NCBI GenBank assembly: GCA_017417385.1
Contig: JAFPZF010000006.1
Span: forward strand, 1 to 64,000
Source of the DNA: Bacteroidales bacterium
GTDB lineage: Bacteria; Bacteroidota; Bacteroidia; Bacteroidales; Marinilabiliaceae
Reading direction: 5' to 3'
Length of the DNA: 64,000 nt
In this document: piece by piece, positions 23,901-32,756 of the stretch
How positions within the stretch are numbered: position 1 is the first letter of the stretch
Layout: the number at the start of each line of letters is the position of its first letter
Position numbers and translations under genes: made by a program
Notes under the pieces: generated by a model
Told to the model about the DNA's origin: nothing
The model's database searches: none
Seen by the model: only the letters and a program-made list of their open reading frames with translations

Positions 23901-24650
23901 ATGGTTTTTCTCAACACCATCACAATCTTTAGCCTTCTAGATGCAAGCATGGCGTTTTTATTCAAATGGTTACCACTTAGTGGTGAGATTAAAGGACTGA
24001 TGCGAGAAGAGCATCTTGAAATTCCTACTGTCGCACTACGTGAAGCTTTGGTCAACGCCATGTGCCATCGCCAATTTGAGAAGTACAATCTTACCATAGG
24101 CATCGCAATTTACGATGACCGTATAGAGATTGAGAATCCAGGTGTCTTACCTCCGCAACTTACGCCAGAGACACTAAAACAGCCTCACATTTCATTTCCA
24201 TATAACCCTATAATAGCCGACGTACTTTACAAGACAACGTTCCTCGAAAACTGGGGCTCAGGAATTATGAGGATAGTAGACGCATGTAATGAGCAAGGCG
24301 TCCCCGAACCTATATGGGAATCACGCCAAGGTTTCGTCGTAGTGACTTTCCCTCGCCCTACTACGGAAAAGAAGGCCGAAATTACTACGGAAAAGAATGA
24401 TAGTTACGATTCGCATGCGCCTGTAAATTCGACAGATAGCACTACGGAAAAGACTACGGAAAAGACTACGGAAAAGATTATTTCTATAATTCGTCATAAT
24501 CCAACGGTAACCAACGAGCAACTAGCTCAGATGTGTAATATCACTGCCGATGGCGTTTACTACCATATAAATCAGCTCAAGGCCAATGGTATTATCAAAC
24601 GAGAAGGTGGACGTAAAGAAGGTCGTTGGGTTGTGAACGACAAGGAGTAG
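23901..24650 (+). CDS. truncated ATP-binding regulator (HATPase_c_4 part of AlbA_2-type protein)
   Basis: A 249-residue frame. From about residue 36 it matches the C-terminal half of AlbA_2/divergent-AAA regulators: REALVNAMCHR (the ATPase N-box), a Gly motif in FLENWGSGIMRIVDAC, a linker with three TTEK repeats (168-190) and a winged-helix end (NEQLAQMCNITADGVYYHINQLK). The N-terminal AlbA_2 DNA-binding domain is missing, and the first 20 residues look non-native. It is therefore probably a 5'-deleted relic. Codon use is unlike the neighbours. It belongs to the 22.5-24.9 kb island. Confidence 0.65.
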   Translation: MVFLNTITIFSLLDASMAFLFKWLPLSGEIKGLMREEHLEIPTVALREALVNAMCHRQFEKYNLTIGIAIYDDRIEIENPGVLPPQLTPETLKQPHISFPYNPIIADVLYKTTFLENWGSGIMRIVDACNEQGVPEPIWESRQGFVVVTFPRPTTEKKAEITTEKNDSYDSHAPVNSTDSTTEKTTEKTTEKIISIIRHNPTVTNEQLAQMCNITADGVYYHINQLKANGIIKREGGRKEGRWVVNDKE

Positions 24651-24674
24651 AAATCCTTAAATCCGCAAAACCCA

Positions 24675-24824
24675 TTACGAATTTGTCATCGTTTTTGAGG
24701 CGAACGGCATAGACAGGACGTCGCACTCCTGCTTCTTTATCGTGACGCTCTCCCATCCTTTCTCCCACACAAACCACGCGTATAGTGCCGCACTGCCTTT
24801 GGTAGCCTCCAAGTCAACATTCAT
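24675..24824 (-). pseudogene. possible remnant of a phage-type DNA methyltransferase C-terminus
   Basis: The minus-strand frame reads AALYAWFVWEKGWE near the start of a 49-codon stretch. This resembles the YAWFVWEKG segment near the C-terminus of some prophage DNA methylases in Bacteroidales. Nothing upstream of it continues the domain, and the frame runs into a purine-rich tract. Identification from memory of the motif; treat as tentative. Confidence 0.35.
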
Positions 24825-24955
24825 AGTGCACTTGATGTGGCTCGTGAAGATGAAGGAACGGAAGAAGGGGGAGAGAAGAGGGAGAGAAGGGGAGGGGAGA
24901 AGTGCGGGGGGAGGCAGAAGAAAGAATAAAAAGAAGGGGAAGAGACGAAAGGTAT

Positions 24956-24986
24956 TTTGCACAAGATTAAAATAGGAGTATATTTG
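24956..24986 (+). promoter_or_regulatory. mltG promoter, TTTG-N19-TATATTTG
   Basis: TTTG at 24956-24959, a 19-nt spacer and TATATTTG at 24979-24986 match the Bacteroidota promoter consensus exactly. The mltG ATG starts 8 nt after the -7 box, so the mRNA would be nearly leaderless or start at a later ATG. The upstream stretch 24845-24950 is an A/G tract without a gene. Confidence 0.8.
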
Positions 24987-24994
24987 CAAGTGAA

Positions 24995-26044
24995 ATGAGG
25001 AAGGAAAAGAAAAAGAAGACGATGATAGTGGCGATCGGACTGCTGGTTGCCATAGTTGGTGTTTGCATAGCTTGGAGGGGTTATAGATATTACAATGCAA
25101 GCGTTGTGGACCTCGGGATGCAGAAGAAGGAGATACTGTATATCCCGACAGGGGCGACGTATCAGACCGTCAAGGACAGCATGAACAGGAGGGGCTGGAT
25201 AGCGGACGAGGACGTGCTGGACAGGATGGCTGGGCTGATGAGTTACACGGGGAAGGTCAAGCCGGGGCGGTATGAGATAGAGAACGGGATGAGTGCTCGG
25301 TCGCTGCTCAACATGCTCAGGAGCGGGAATCAGAAGCCAGTCAGGATAACGTTCAACAACATACGGACAGTTGACAAGCTGGCGAGTGTCGTCAGCAGGC
25401 ATCTCGAGGCCGACTCGACGGATCTCGTAGCTGCGATGACGGACGAGGCGGTAGTCAGAGAGATGGGGCTCAACAGCGAGACGCGACTTGTCATATACTT
25501 GCCGGACACGTATGAGATATGGTGGAACACGAGTCCGGAGGACTTCGTCGAGCGGATGAAGAAGGAGTATGATACGTTCTGGACGGAGGAGCGGAGGGCG
25601 AAGGCCGAGGAGATAGGGCTCACGCCGACGGAGGTCAGCATACTGGCGTCGATAGTCGAGGAGGAGACGAACAAGGCGGATGAGTATCCTATCATAGCGA
25701 AGATATACCTGAACAGGCTGAAGCAGAACTGGCCGTTGCAGGCGTGTCCGACGTTGAAATATGCGATGGGTGACATGACGATAAGGCGAGTCTTGAAGAG
25801 GGACATGGAGATAGACTCGCCGTATAACACATATAAGAATCGGGGATTGCCGCCGGGGCCGATACGGATCCCGTCGAAGACCGTGATAGATGCAGTCCTA
25901 AATCCGGCGGAGGTGGACTACATGTTCATGTGTGCGAAGGCGGACGGGAGTGGACGACATTCGTTTGCGCGGACGCAGGCGGAGCACAACAGAAATGCCG
26001 AGGAGTATCATCGATTGCTGGACGGTCGGCGGATATATCGGTGA
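24995..26044 (+). CDS. mltG: endolytic transglycosylase MltG
   Basis: A 349-residue inner-membrane protein. A basic N-terminus and one membrane helix (about residues 10-27) are followed by a LysM-like region and the YceG catalytic domain. It has the segments LPDTYEIWW and ASIVEEETNK, in which a Glu is catalytic, and the end GLPPGPI. MltG cuts new glycan strands and ends their growth. Its length is usual. It is the first gene after an exact promoter and is followed at 36 nt by an FtsE-like ATPase gene. Confidence 0.92.
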   Translation: MRKEKKKKTMIVAIGLLVAIVGVCIAWRGYRYYNASVVDLGMQKKEILYIPTGATYQTVKDSMNRRGWIADEDVLDRMAGLMSYTGKVKPGRYEIENGMSARSLLNMLRSGNQKPVRITFNNIRTVDKLASVVSRHLEADSTDLVAAMTDEAVVREMGLNSETRLVIYLPDTYEIWWNTSPEDFVERMKKEYDTFWTEERRAKAEEIGLTPTEVSILASIVEEETNKADEYPIIAKIYLNRLKQNWPLQACPTLKYAMGDMTIRRVLKRDMEIDSPYNTYKNRGLPPGPIRIPSKTVIDAVLNPAEVDYMFMCAKADGSGRHSFARTQAEHNRNAEEYHRLLDGRRIYR

Positions 26045-26080
26045 AAAAGTGCAATTTTGCATACAGAAAAGAAGAAGCCA

Positions 26081-26839
26081 ATGGGAAGGAAAGAAGAAAG
26101 GCAAGTCGCCAATGACAATGGCAACATCATAGAGCTGCACGGGGTGACCGTCATGCAGGAGGACAACATAGTCTTGCGAGACGTGAATTTCGAGGTAGCG
26201 GCTGGGGAGTTCGTCTATATAATAGGTAGGGTCGGCAGTGGAAAGTCGAGCCTGTTGAAGACCTTGTATTCAGAGTTGCCGTTTGACGGGCGTGTAGGCT
26301 TCGTCGCGGGATATGACTTGAACGACATAAAGATGCGAGACGTCCCGTTTCTGCGTCGTCGGATGGGAATAGTCTTCCAGGACTTCCAGCTACTCTCAGA
26401 CAGGAGCGTATATGACAATCTCGAGTTCGTCCTTAAGGCGACGGGATGGAAGAAGAAGGCGGAGATGGACAAGCGCATCAGGGATGTTCTGGCGCAGGTC
26501 GACATGATAAACAAAGGATATAAGAAGCCGCATCAGCTATCAGGAGGAGAGCAGCAGCGAATAGCGATAGCGAGGGCGCTCCTGAACAGTCCCGCGTTGA
26601 TATTGGCGGACGAGCCCACGGGAAACCTCGACCCGGACACGACGGAGGAGCTCATGCAGCTACTCCTAAAGATCAACAATGACGGGAAGACCATCGTCAT
26701 GGCGACGCACAACCATAACGTCATAACGAAGTTCAGGGCGAGGACTCTGGAGTGTGAGAACTCCATGCTGATAGCGGCACGGGAGGAGGACATAGTCCTC
26801 AACACGCAGGATGAGAATCCGTATACCGTCGAGATATAA
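26081..26839 (+). CDS. FtsE-like ABC transporter ATP-binding protein
   Basis: A 252-residue ABC ATPase with Walker A GRVGSGKSS, signature LSGGEQQR, Walker B LILADEPTGNLD and the His switch MATHNH. It is of the FtsE/LolD/MacB group. The start at 26081 is chosen because the upstream in-frame ATG at 26057 lies almost at the mltG stop. No FtsX permease gene is adjacent, so the partner must be elsewhere. Lying between mltG and an RNA helicase gene suits a role in cell-wall division control. Confidence 0.85.
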   Translation: MGRKEERQVANDNGNIIELHGVTVMQEDNIVLRDVNFEVAAGEFVYIIGRVGSGKSSLLKTLYSELPFDGRVGFVAGYDLNDIKMRDVPFLRRRMGIVFQDFQLLSDRSVYDNLEFVLKATGWKKKAEMDKRIRDVLAQVDMINKGYKKPHQLSGGEQQRIAIARALLNSPALILADEPTGNLDPDTTEELMQLLLKINNDGKTIVMATHNHNVITKFRARTLECENSMLIAAREEDIVLNTQDENPYTVEI

Positions 26840-26857
26840 AGATGAGGAGGTCGGCAG

Positions 26858-28180
26858 ATGCTGTTTGAGGAACTAAACATAAAAGGCTACTTCAAGAAGA
26901 ACTTGAAGGCGATGGGGATAGAGGAGCAGACCTTGATCCAGGAGAGGGCTTATCCCGTCGTCATGTCGGGTCGTGACGTGCTGGGCATAGCGCAGACCGG
27001 AACAGGCAAGACGATAGGCTATCTGCTCCCGTCGCTGAACCAGTGGAAGTTCAGTCCGAAGCATGAGGTCCAGATATTGATACTCGTCCCAACGCGCGAG
27101 CTGGCGGTCCAGGTAGAGGCCGTCTGCAAGCAGATGACGGAGGGAAGTGGAATCATGTGTGTAGGCGTCTTTGGCGGAGTCGGCATGCAGCCGCAGATAG
27201 CCAGGATCAGGGAAGGTGCGGACGTCGTCGTCGGTACGCCGGGACGAATACTCGACATAGCGTTGACAGGCAACATGCGACTCGGGAATGTCAGGAAGCT
27301 AGTCCTTGACGAGGTGGACGAGATGCTGGAGGTCGGATTCAGGACCCAGATAGGGAGAGTCATAGACCTATTGCCAAAGAAGAGACAGAACCTCTTGTTC
27401 TCGGCGACCATGACCGAGGAGATAAAGGAACTGACAGACACATATTTCAATGGTCCGGAGCTGATAGAGGCTGCGCCCGTCGGTACGCCGATAGAGAACA
27501 TTGGTCAGACCGTCTATGAGGTGGCGAACTTCAACACCAAGATGAACCTGCTGATGAGGTTGCTCGAGGGTGACGAGGAGATGACGCGCGTCATGGTGTT
27601 CGTCGGGACCATAGCTCTTGCGGACGAAGTATATGAGAGAATGGCAGACTGGGGCGGAGTCAGTGTCGACTATCTGCACTCGAAGAGGACGCAGAGCCAG
27701 AGATTTGGTGCCCTCAGGAAGTTCAGGGATGGCGAGACGCGAGTCCTGATAGCGACAGACCTCGTCGCGAGGGGAATAGATGTCGAGGGCGTCAGCCATG
27801 TCGTCTGTTTCGACATGCCGAACGAGCCGGAGCAGTACATACACAGAATAGGAAGGACGGGGCGAAAAGACGCCAAGGGGCGGAGCATAGCCTTTGTCTC
27901 GGAGAACGAGCTACATGCGCTGGCGGACGTCGAGGGATTGATGAAGATGGAGATAAGCCGGAGTCCGCTGCCGGAGGGCGTAGAGACGTCCGACCTATTG
28001 GAAGAGTGGGAGAAGCCGACATACAGGATGCGCAATCAGCTAGTAGAGCTAGATGCGAAGGGAGGCGGAGCCTTTCACGAGAAGAGTGAGAAGAACAAGA
28101 AGGTGAATCATAAAGTACCTCGATTCATGCAGATGAAGATGAAGTACGGGAAGCCAAAGAAAAGGAGGCCAAAGAAATGA
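26858..28180 (+). CDS. DEAD-box-type ATP-dependent RNA helicase
   Basis: A 440-residue RNA helicase. Motifs in order: AQTGTGKT, PTRELAVQ, a DEVD box (in place of DEAD), SATM, then ATDLVARGID and HRIGRTGR in the second RecA domain. The C-terminal tail from about residue 400 is very basic (KKRRPKK), for RNA contact. It acts in RNA unwinding or ribosome assembly. Its stop overlaps the start of the Lrp-type gene by 4 nt, so the two are coupled. Confidence 0.92.
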   Translation: MLFEELNIKGYFKKNLKAMGIEEQTLIQERAYPVVMSGRDVLGIAQTGTGKTIGYLLPSLNQWKFSPKHEVQILILVPTRELAVQVEAVCKQMTEGSGIMCVGVFGGVGMQPQIARIREGADVVVGTPGRILDIALTGNMRLGNVRKLVLDEVDEMLEVGFRTQIGRVIDLLPKKRQNLLFSATMTEEIKELTDTYFNGPELIEAAPVGTPIENIGQTVYEVANFNTKMNLLMRLLEGDEEMTRVMVFVGTIALADEVYERMADWGGVSVDYLHSKRTQSQRFGALRKFRDGETRVLIATDLVARGIDVEGVSHVVCFDMPNEPEQYIHRIGRTGRKDAKGRSIAFVSENELHALADVEGLMKMEISRSPLPEGVETSDLLEEWEKPTYRMRNQLVELDAKGGGAFHEKSEKNKKVNHKVPRFMQMKMKYGKPKKRRPKK

Positions 28181-28659
28181 GCGAAAGAACTGAGCGACTG
28201 GACAGGATAGACCTGCAGATACTGCGGTTGCTGCAGGAGAACTCGGACCTGAAGACAAAGGAGTTAGCGGAGGCAGTAGGTCTCTCGACGACGCCAGTCT
28301 TCGAGAGGCAGAGGAGGCTCGAGCGAGAGGGCTATATCAAGAGATATATAGCGGAGCTTGACATGGAGAAGATCAACTACGGATTCGTAGTGTTCTGCAA
28401 CGTCAAGCTGCAGAGGATCAACAACAGCATAGCCACGGCGTTCGTAGAGGCCATAAAAGGAATCAACGAAGTCGCGGAGTGCTATAACATATCGGGCGAG
28501 TACGACTACCTCCTGAAGATATATGCGGCTGACATGAAGTCGTATCAGCATTTCGTCTTGAACGTCCTCGGGAAGATAGAGAGCATCGGAGACATACGGA
28601 GCATATTCGTACTGGACACCATAAAGAGGATGACAGGCATCCAGCTGCCGGAGAAGTAG
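28177..28659 (+). CDS. Lrp/AsnC-family transcriptional regulator
   Basis: A 160-residue regulator with an N-terminal helix-turn-helix (LDRIDLQILRLLQENSD to about residue 60) and a C-terminal ligand-sensing domain of the RAM type (segment GEYDYLLKIYAADMKSYQ). The length is usual. It overlaps the helicase gene by ATGA. The effector, probably an amino acid, cannot be told. Confidence 0.92.
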   Translation: MSERTERLDRIDLQILRLLQENSDLKTKELAEAVGLSTTPVFERQRRLEREGYIKRYIAELDMEKINYGFVVFCNVKLQRINNSIATAFVEAIKGINEVAECYNISGEYDYLLKIYAADMKSYQHFVLNVLGKIESIGDIRSIFVLDTIKRMTGIQLPEK

Positions 28660-28678
28660 AACAAAAAACAGGAGAGCC

Positions 28679-29137
28679 ATGAAGTTAGCGGAGGCATTAC
28701 AGTTGAGGGCGGACCTTACAGAGAAGATAAACCAGACAGAGAACAACCTCACGGCCAACGTGCTGGTACAGGAGGGCGAGAAGCCCAATCTCGACCCACA
28801 GGAGCTCCAGAGGACACTCGAGGAGCAGATAGCTGAGAAGGAGAAGATAGTCTGCCAGATAAACATCACCAACAGCCTGACAGTCACCGAGAGTGGCGAG
28901 ACTCTGACCAGCCTGATAGCGCATCGAGACGCGTTGCAGAGGCATATCAGGGCGTTGTCTTCGGCGATGGGCACAGCTGGCACGGCGACCAGGAGGGCGA
29001 CAAAGTCGGAGATCAAGATACTGACAGCGATCGACGTCAAGGAGCTTCAGAAGAAGATAGACAAGCTGCAGGCCGAGTACAGGCGGACAGACAACGAGAT
29101 CCAGAGACAGAACTGGATAGTCGACCTGAAGGAATAG
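28679..29137 (+). CDS. DIP1984-family protein
   Basis: A 152-residue protein matching the DIP1984/septicolysin family, with the typical opening MKLAEALQLRADL and the segments VQEGE and RINxTN-like CQINITNS. It is largely helical and likely coiled coil. The function of the family is not established. It follows the Lrp gene by 19 nt. The 253-nt gap after it shows a palindrome GATGGT-7-ACCATC near 29196 and no gene. Confidence 0.82.
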   Translation: MKLAEALQLRADLTEKINQTENNLTANVLVQEGEKPNLDPQELQRTLEEQIAEKEKIVCQINITNSLTVTESGETLTSLIAHRDALQRHIRALSSAMGTAGTATRRATKSEIKILTAIDVKELQKKIDKLQAEYRRTDNEIQRQNWIVDLKE

Positions 29138-29390
29138 GGCAGTAAGGAGCAGGGGAGAGGAATAAGGGACAAGACTGGGCGAACATTATCTCCCGATGGT
29201 GAGAATGACCATCAAAAAAAATCACGCAGAATCGGCCATGAGCTTCCTGACATGAACCTAACAAGTCACAGGGCACACGTCACATGCGCACAAAAACAAA
29301 TCATCAGTCAGAGTTCCAGATGTTGACAGTCGAGACCTACCTTGACTCCTGCTCCGTTTTTCAAAGACTGCACAAACGAATCGAGAAGGC

Positions 29391-30332
29391 ATGAAGAAAG
29401 GATTATTGATAGTCGCACCCATAGTCATAGTGTTGATACTTGCCGTCGTCTATGTCACGACAGTTCAGTGCTCGTATGCGGCGGGGACGACAGGAGAGAG
29501 CGATAGTCAGATAGGGATAGAGGCAGGGAAGCGGAGGCCCCACGAGACCATAATGCCACATGTCCCGAGGAAGGCAGATTTTTGCGGGGAGAAGATGCCG
29601 CTGGAGAGGTTTGACGTCAGGGAGTCGCTGGAGCGAGAAGTCGTAGCGAATACATTCTGGCATACCAACACTCTGCTATGCCTAAAGCGCAGCGGGAGGT
29701 ATTTTCCAATCATAGAGCCCATATTGAGAGAGAACGGGATGCCAGAGGACATAAAATACCTGTGCGTAGCGGAGAGCAATCTCATCCCGACGGCGAAGTC
29801 GCCAGCAGGGGCAGTAGGGTTATGGCAGTTCATGGAGGGGACAGCCAAGGAGTATGGGCTAAAGGTGACTCAGGAGATCGACGAGCGCATGGACGTCGAG
29901 AAGAGCACAAGGGCGGCGTGCAAGATGCTGAAGGCGGACTATGAGAAGCTCGGGTCGTGGGCACTAGTCGCGGCGGCGTATAATGCAGGCAAGAACAGAG
30001 TTAAGAAGGTTGTTGACGCGCAGCATGAGAACAACTATTATGACCTATATTGGGGTGAGGAGACAGGGAGATACGTATATAGGATAGTAGCGTTGAAGAC
30101 AGTGATGTCCAATCCCGATGATTACGGCTTTGACGTCTCGGACGGGGAACTATATGAGCCATACAAGACGCGGAAGGAGACAGTCAACAGCACGATAGAG
30201 GACTTGGCGCAGTGGGCGAAGGATAATGGCACCACATATAAGATGCTGAAGATACTCAACCCGGGGCTAAAGAAGATGAGAGTCGGGGTGCCGGCGGGCA
30301 GCGAGGTGACGATCCTTTTGCCAGAGGAGTAA
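29391..30332 (+). CDS. lytic transglycosylase with Slt domain, MltD-like
   Basis: A 313-residue exported enzyme. The N-terminus is a signal or anchor (residues 1-30). The Slt catalytic domain covers about residues 100-235, with catalytic E128 in VAESNLIPTAKS and the motif GLWQFM (143-148). The last 50 residues (TTYKMLKILNPGL to the end) look like one degenerate LysM unit. It would cleave peptidoglycan with formation of anhydro-MurNAc. The stop overlaps the ATG of the VOC gene by 1 nt. Confidence 0.9.
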   Translation: MKKGLLIVAPIVIVLILAVVYVTTVQCSYAAGTTGESDSQIGIEAGKRRPHETIMPHVPRKADFCGEKMPLERFDVRESLEREVVANTFWHTNTLLCLKRSGRYFPIIEPILRENGMPEDIKYLCVAESNLIPTAKSPAGAVGLWQFMEGTAKEYGLKVTQEIDERMDVEKSTRAACKMLKADYEKLGSWALVAAAYNAGKNRVKKVVDAQHENNYYDLYWGEETGRYVYRIVALKTVMSNPDDYGFDVSDGELYEPYKTRKETVNSTIEDLAQWAKDNGTTYKMLKILNPGLKKMRVGVPAGSEVTILLPEE

Positions 30333-30718
30333 TGAGGATAGACCACGTAGCGCTCTATTGTCGCGACCTAGAGGAGATGCGGCAGTTCTTCGTCGAGCAA
30401 TTCGGAGCGGAGAGCAACGCGCAGTATCATAATCCGCGGACAGGGCTGCGGACGTACATCCTCACCTTTGCAGGAGGAGGGGCGAGACTAGAAATCATGG
30501 AGCGACCGGAGGTCAAGAGAGTGGATCCGTCGGAGAACAACATAGGGTACACCCACATATCAATATCCGTCGGGAGCAGGGAAGGAGTCGATGAGAAGAT
30601 GCGGGAGATAGAGGATGCGGGGTACAGAGTCGTCAGTGGGGCACGCATGACGGGAGACGGATATTACGAGAGCTGCGTCCTCGGTCCCGAGGGGATACAG
30701 ATAGAGATAACAGAGTAG
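30332..30718 (+). CDS. VOC-family (glyoxalase/bleomycin-resistance fold) protein
   Basis: A 128-residue single-domain protein. The opening MRIDHVALYCRD gives a metal His (H5), and the end GPEGIQIEITE gives a metal Glu, as in glyoxalase-like enzymes. The substrate is unknown; neighbours give no clue. It overlaps the transglycosylase gene (TAATG). A purine-rich gap follows. Confidence 0.85.
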   Translation: MRIDHVALYCRDLEEMRQFFVEQFGAESNAQYHNPRTGLRTYILTFAGGGARLEIMERPEVKRVDPSENNIGYTHISISVGSREGVDEKMREIEDAGYRVVSGARMTGDGYYESCVLGPEGIQIEITE

Positions 30719-30787
30719 GGGGGGAGAGAAGGGGGGAAGAGAAGGACCGTTCCCCAATAAGGAACAAGACAGAAAAGAGGAGTCGAA

Positions 30788-31438
30788 ATGGGAAAGGAAG
30801 CGAAGAAGAGCAGGCTGACGATGCCACCGGCGGAGGGCGTGTTGCTGCATGCCTGCTGTGCGCCATGCTCGGCGGCGATAGTCGAGTGGCAGATGGCGCA
30901 CGAGATAAGACCAGTCATATACTACTATAACCCGAACATATATCCGCGGGAGGAATATGAGAAGCGGAGGGACGAGAGCAGGCGGCACGCAGAGAAACTC
31001 GGACTCGAATGGATAGAGGGCGAGTATGACCACGAGAAGTGGAAGGCGGCAGTCGCCGGACATGAGGGAGACCCCGAGCGAGGTGACAGGTGCCAGCTGT
31101 GTTTCAACATGCGAATGATAGCATCGGCGGAGATGGCGAAGAAGACAGGGAGAGGTTGCATAGCGACAACATTGGCGTCGAGCCGGTGGAAGCGACAGGA
31201 CCAGATAGACAAGGCGGGCGAGATGGCACAGAAATTGACGGGAGTAGAGTATTGGGGGCAGAACTGGAGGATAGAGGGATTGACAGAGCGGAGGGCGGCA
31301 CTATTGAGAGAGAACGGATTCTACAATCAGCTATATTGTGGGTGCGAATATAGCATGAGAGGAGTGGAGGAAAAGGGGAAGAAAGACAATGAAGGGAAGA
31401 AGGAAGGGGAGAAGGAGGGAGAGAAGGAAGGGGAGTAG
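30788..31438 (+). CDS. queH: epoxyqueuosine reductase QueH
   Basis: A 216-residue protein of the QueH (DUF208) family, which reduces epoxyqueuosine in tRNA to queuosine with an Fe-S centre. Conserved Cys: HACCAPCS near residue 18-25, CQLCF near 102-106 and YCGCEY near 183-188. The final 25 residues are a repeat of Glu, Gly and Lys (EGEKEGEK) coded by a purine run, which is not part of the family and looks like slippage expansion. No other queuosine genes are adjacent. Confidence 0.9.
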   Translation: MGKEAKKSRLTMPPAEGVLLHACCAPCSAAIVEWQMAHEIRPVIYYYNPNIYPREEYEKRRDESRRHAEKLGLEWIEGEYDHEKWKAAVAGHEGDPERGDRCQLCFNMRMIASAEMAKKTGRGCIATTLASSRWKRQDQIDKAGEMAQKLTGVEYWGQNWRIEGLTERRAALLRENGFYNQLYCGCEYSMRGVEEKGKKDNEGKKEGEKEGEKEGE

Positions 31439-31475
31439 AGAGCGAAGAGAGGACTGAAAACAAATAGAAAACGAG

Positions 31476-32756
31476 ATGAAGGAGAGGATAGCAGCGATAT
31501 TAGTAGCGATGATGGTCAGCCTCGCGGTCAAGGGGCAGAGCCGGGACGTCAGTTACGCAGACTCGCGAGTAAGGACCGTAGAGTTCCGACACAGTGGAGT
31601 CAGTGACAGGCGGCAGGTGCGCGTGCCGCAGATCGTCGTATGCCATCTACAGACGCCGGAGGAACTGAGTCTCGACTTTGACGTGATCGGGACAGAGACC
31701 GACGTCTTGTATTACACATTCAGGCATCTCGACAGACATGGGGAGGACGACGACCTCATGGACATGGAGTTCTGTGAGGGAATAAACAGATTTGACGGGC
31801 GGGACTACAGCAGCCTATCGTTCAACACGACGACGAGTTACGTCCACTATCATCTCGACATCTCGACAGAGCCGTTGAAAGTCTCTGGGCAGTATGCGGT
31901 CGAGGTCAGGACAGCGACCGAGGACAATCTCGTCGTCAGGGTTCCGCTATGGATAAGCGAGGAGAGCATGGGAGTCAGGAGCAGAGTCGAGCGGAGGGGC
32001 GGGAAGCAGAATCTGAGCCTATCAGTAAGCCTTGGCGAGACGAAGCTGACGACCGTCGAAGAGATGATGATGGTAGCAGTCTGGCAGAACAAGAGACTGG
32101 ACGACATACGGGAGGTCGAGAGGCCGACCATAGTGAGGCCTGGGGAAGTCGTATATCAGGATCAGGAGAATCTCGAGTTCGAGGGGGGTGCGGAATGGCT
32201 CTGGGCGGACACGCGAAGCATCAGGCGGACGCTGATACGCGACGCAGCGATAGAGTATTTCGAGCCGTTCTATCATTTCACGCTGAGTCCCGACTATCCG
32301 ATGAATGCGTATACCATGAGGGAGGATTGGAATGGCGGCTCGTGGGTACAGACAGACGACAGAGTCGATGACAAGGAGACGGCGGCGGACTACGTTATGG
32401 TCCACTTCAAGTACGTGCCTGTCGACGGGAAGATATTTGAGAAATATGACATACACGTCATAGGCGATGCGAGCGGATGGGAGCCGACGAATGCGAACAG
32501 ACTGGAGCCAATATACGAGGAGCAGTGCTACAGAGGAAATTTCCTGTTCAAGCAGGGACTAGCGAACTATACGTATCTGAAGGTGCCGAAGAAGGGACGT
32601 GACAAGACCGGGCGGTATGCGATGGGCAGTTATCATGAGACAGAGAACGACTATTTCATAGCCGTCTATATCAGGCAGCCGCAGGATACGTATGATCGGC
32701 TCGTGTGTGTGAAGACGCATAATACGCTGAGGGGTCATGACGACTTCATCCGATAG
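31476..32756 (+). CDS. DUF5103 protein, type IX secretion plug-like
   Basis: A 426-residue exported protein with a signal peptide (MKERIAAILVAMMVSLAVKGQ). The N-terminal beta-rich domain contains the family-typical IRTVEFR-like segment RVRTVEFRH and FEGINRFDGRDYSSLSFN-like stretch around residues 85-110. The family (PF17116) includes the Plug protein of the type IX secretion translocon. Many Bacteroidales without T9SS also carry it, so secretion function is not certain. The 3' end overlaps the DUF4294 gene by 20 nt. Confidence 0.82.
   Translation: MKERIAAILVAMMVSLAVKGQSRDVSYADSRVRTVEFRHSGVSDRRQVRVPQIVVCHLQTPEELSLDFDVIGTETDVLYYTFRHLDRHGEDDDLMDMEFCEGINRFDGRDYSSLSFNTTTSYVHYHLDISTEPLKVSGQYAVEVRTATEDNLVVRVPLWISEESMGVRSRVERRGGKQNLSLSVSLGETKLTTVEEMMMVAVWQNKRLDDIREVERPTIVRPGEVVYQDQENLEFEGGAEWLWADTRSIRRTLIRDAAIEYFEPFYHFTLSPDYPMNAYTMREDWNGGSWVQTDDRVDDKETAADYVMVHFKYVPVDGKIFEKYDIHVIGDASGWEPTNANRLEPIYEEQCYRGNFLFKQGLANYTYLKVPKKGRDKTGRYAMGSYHETENDYFIAVYIRQPQDTYDRLVCVKTHNTLRGHDDFIR

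Noticed and set aside
29196..29222. Palindrome GATGGT-GAGAATG-ACCATC followed by eight A
   Set aside because: Not a terminator for either strand, since no T-run follows the hairpin in the reading direction of any adjacent gene. It may be a binding site but there is no second copy.
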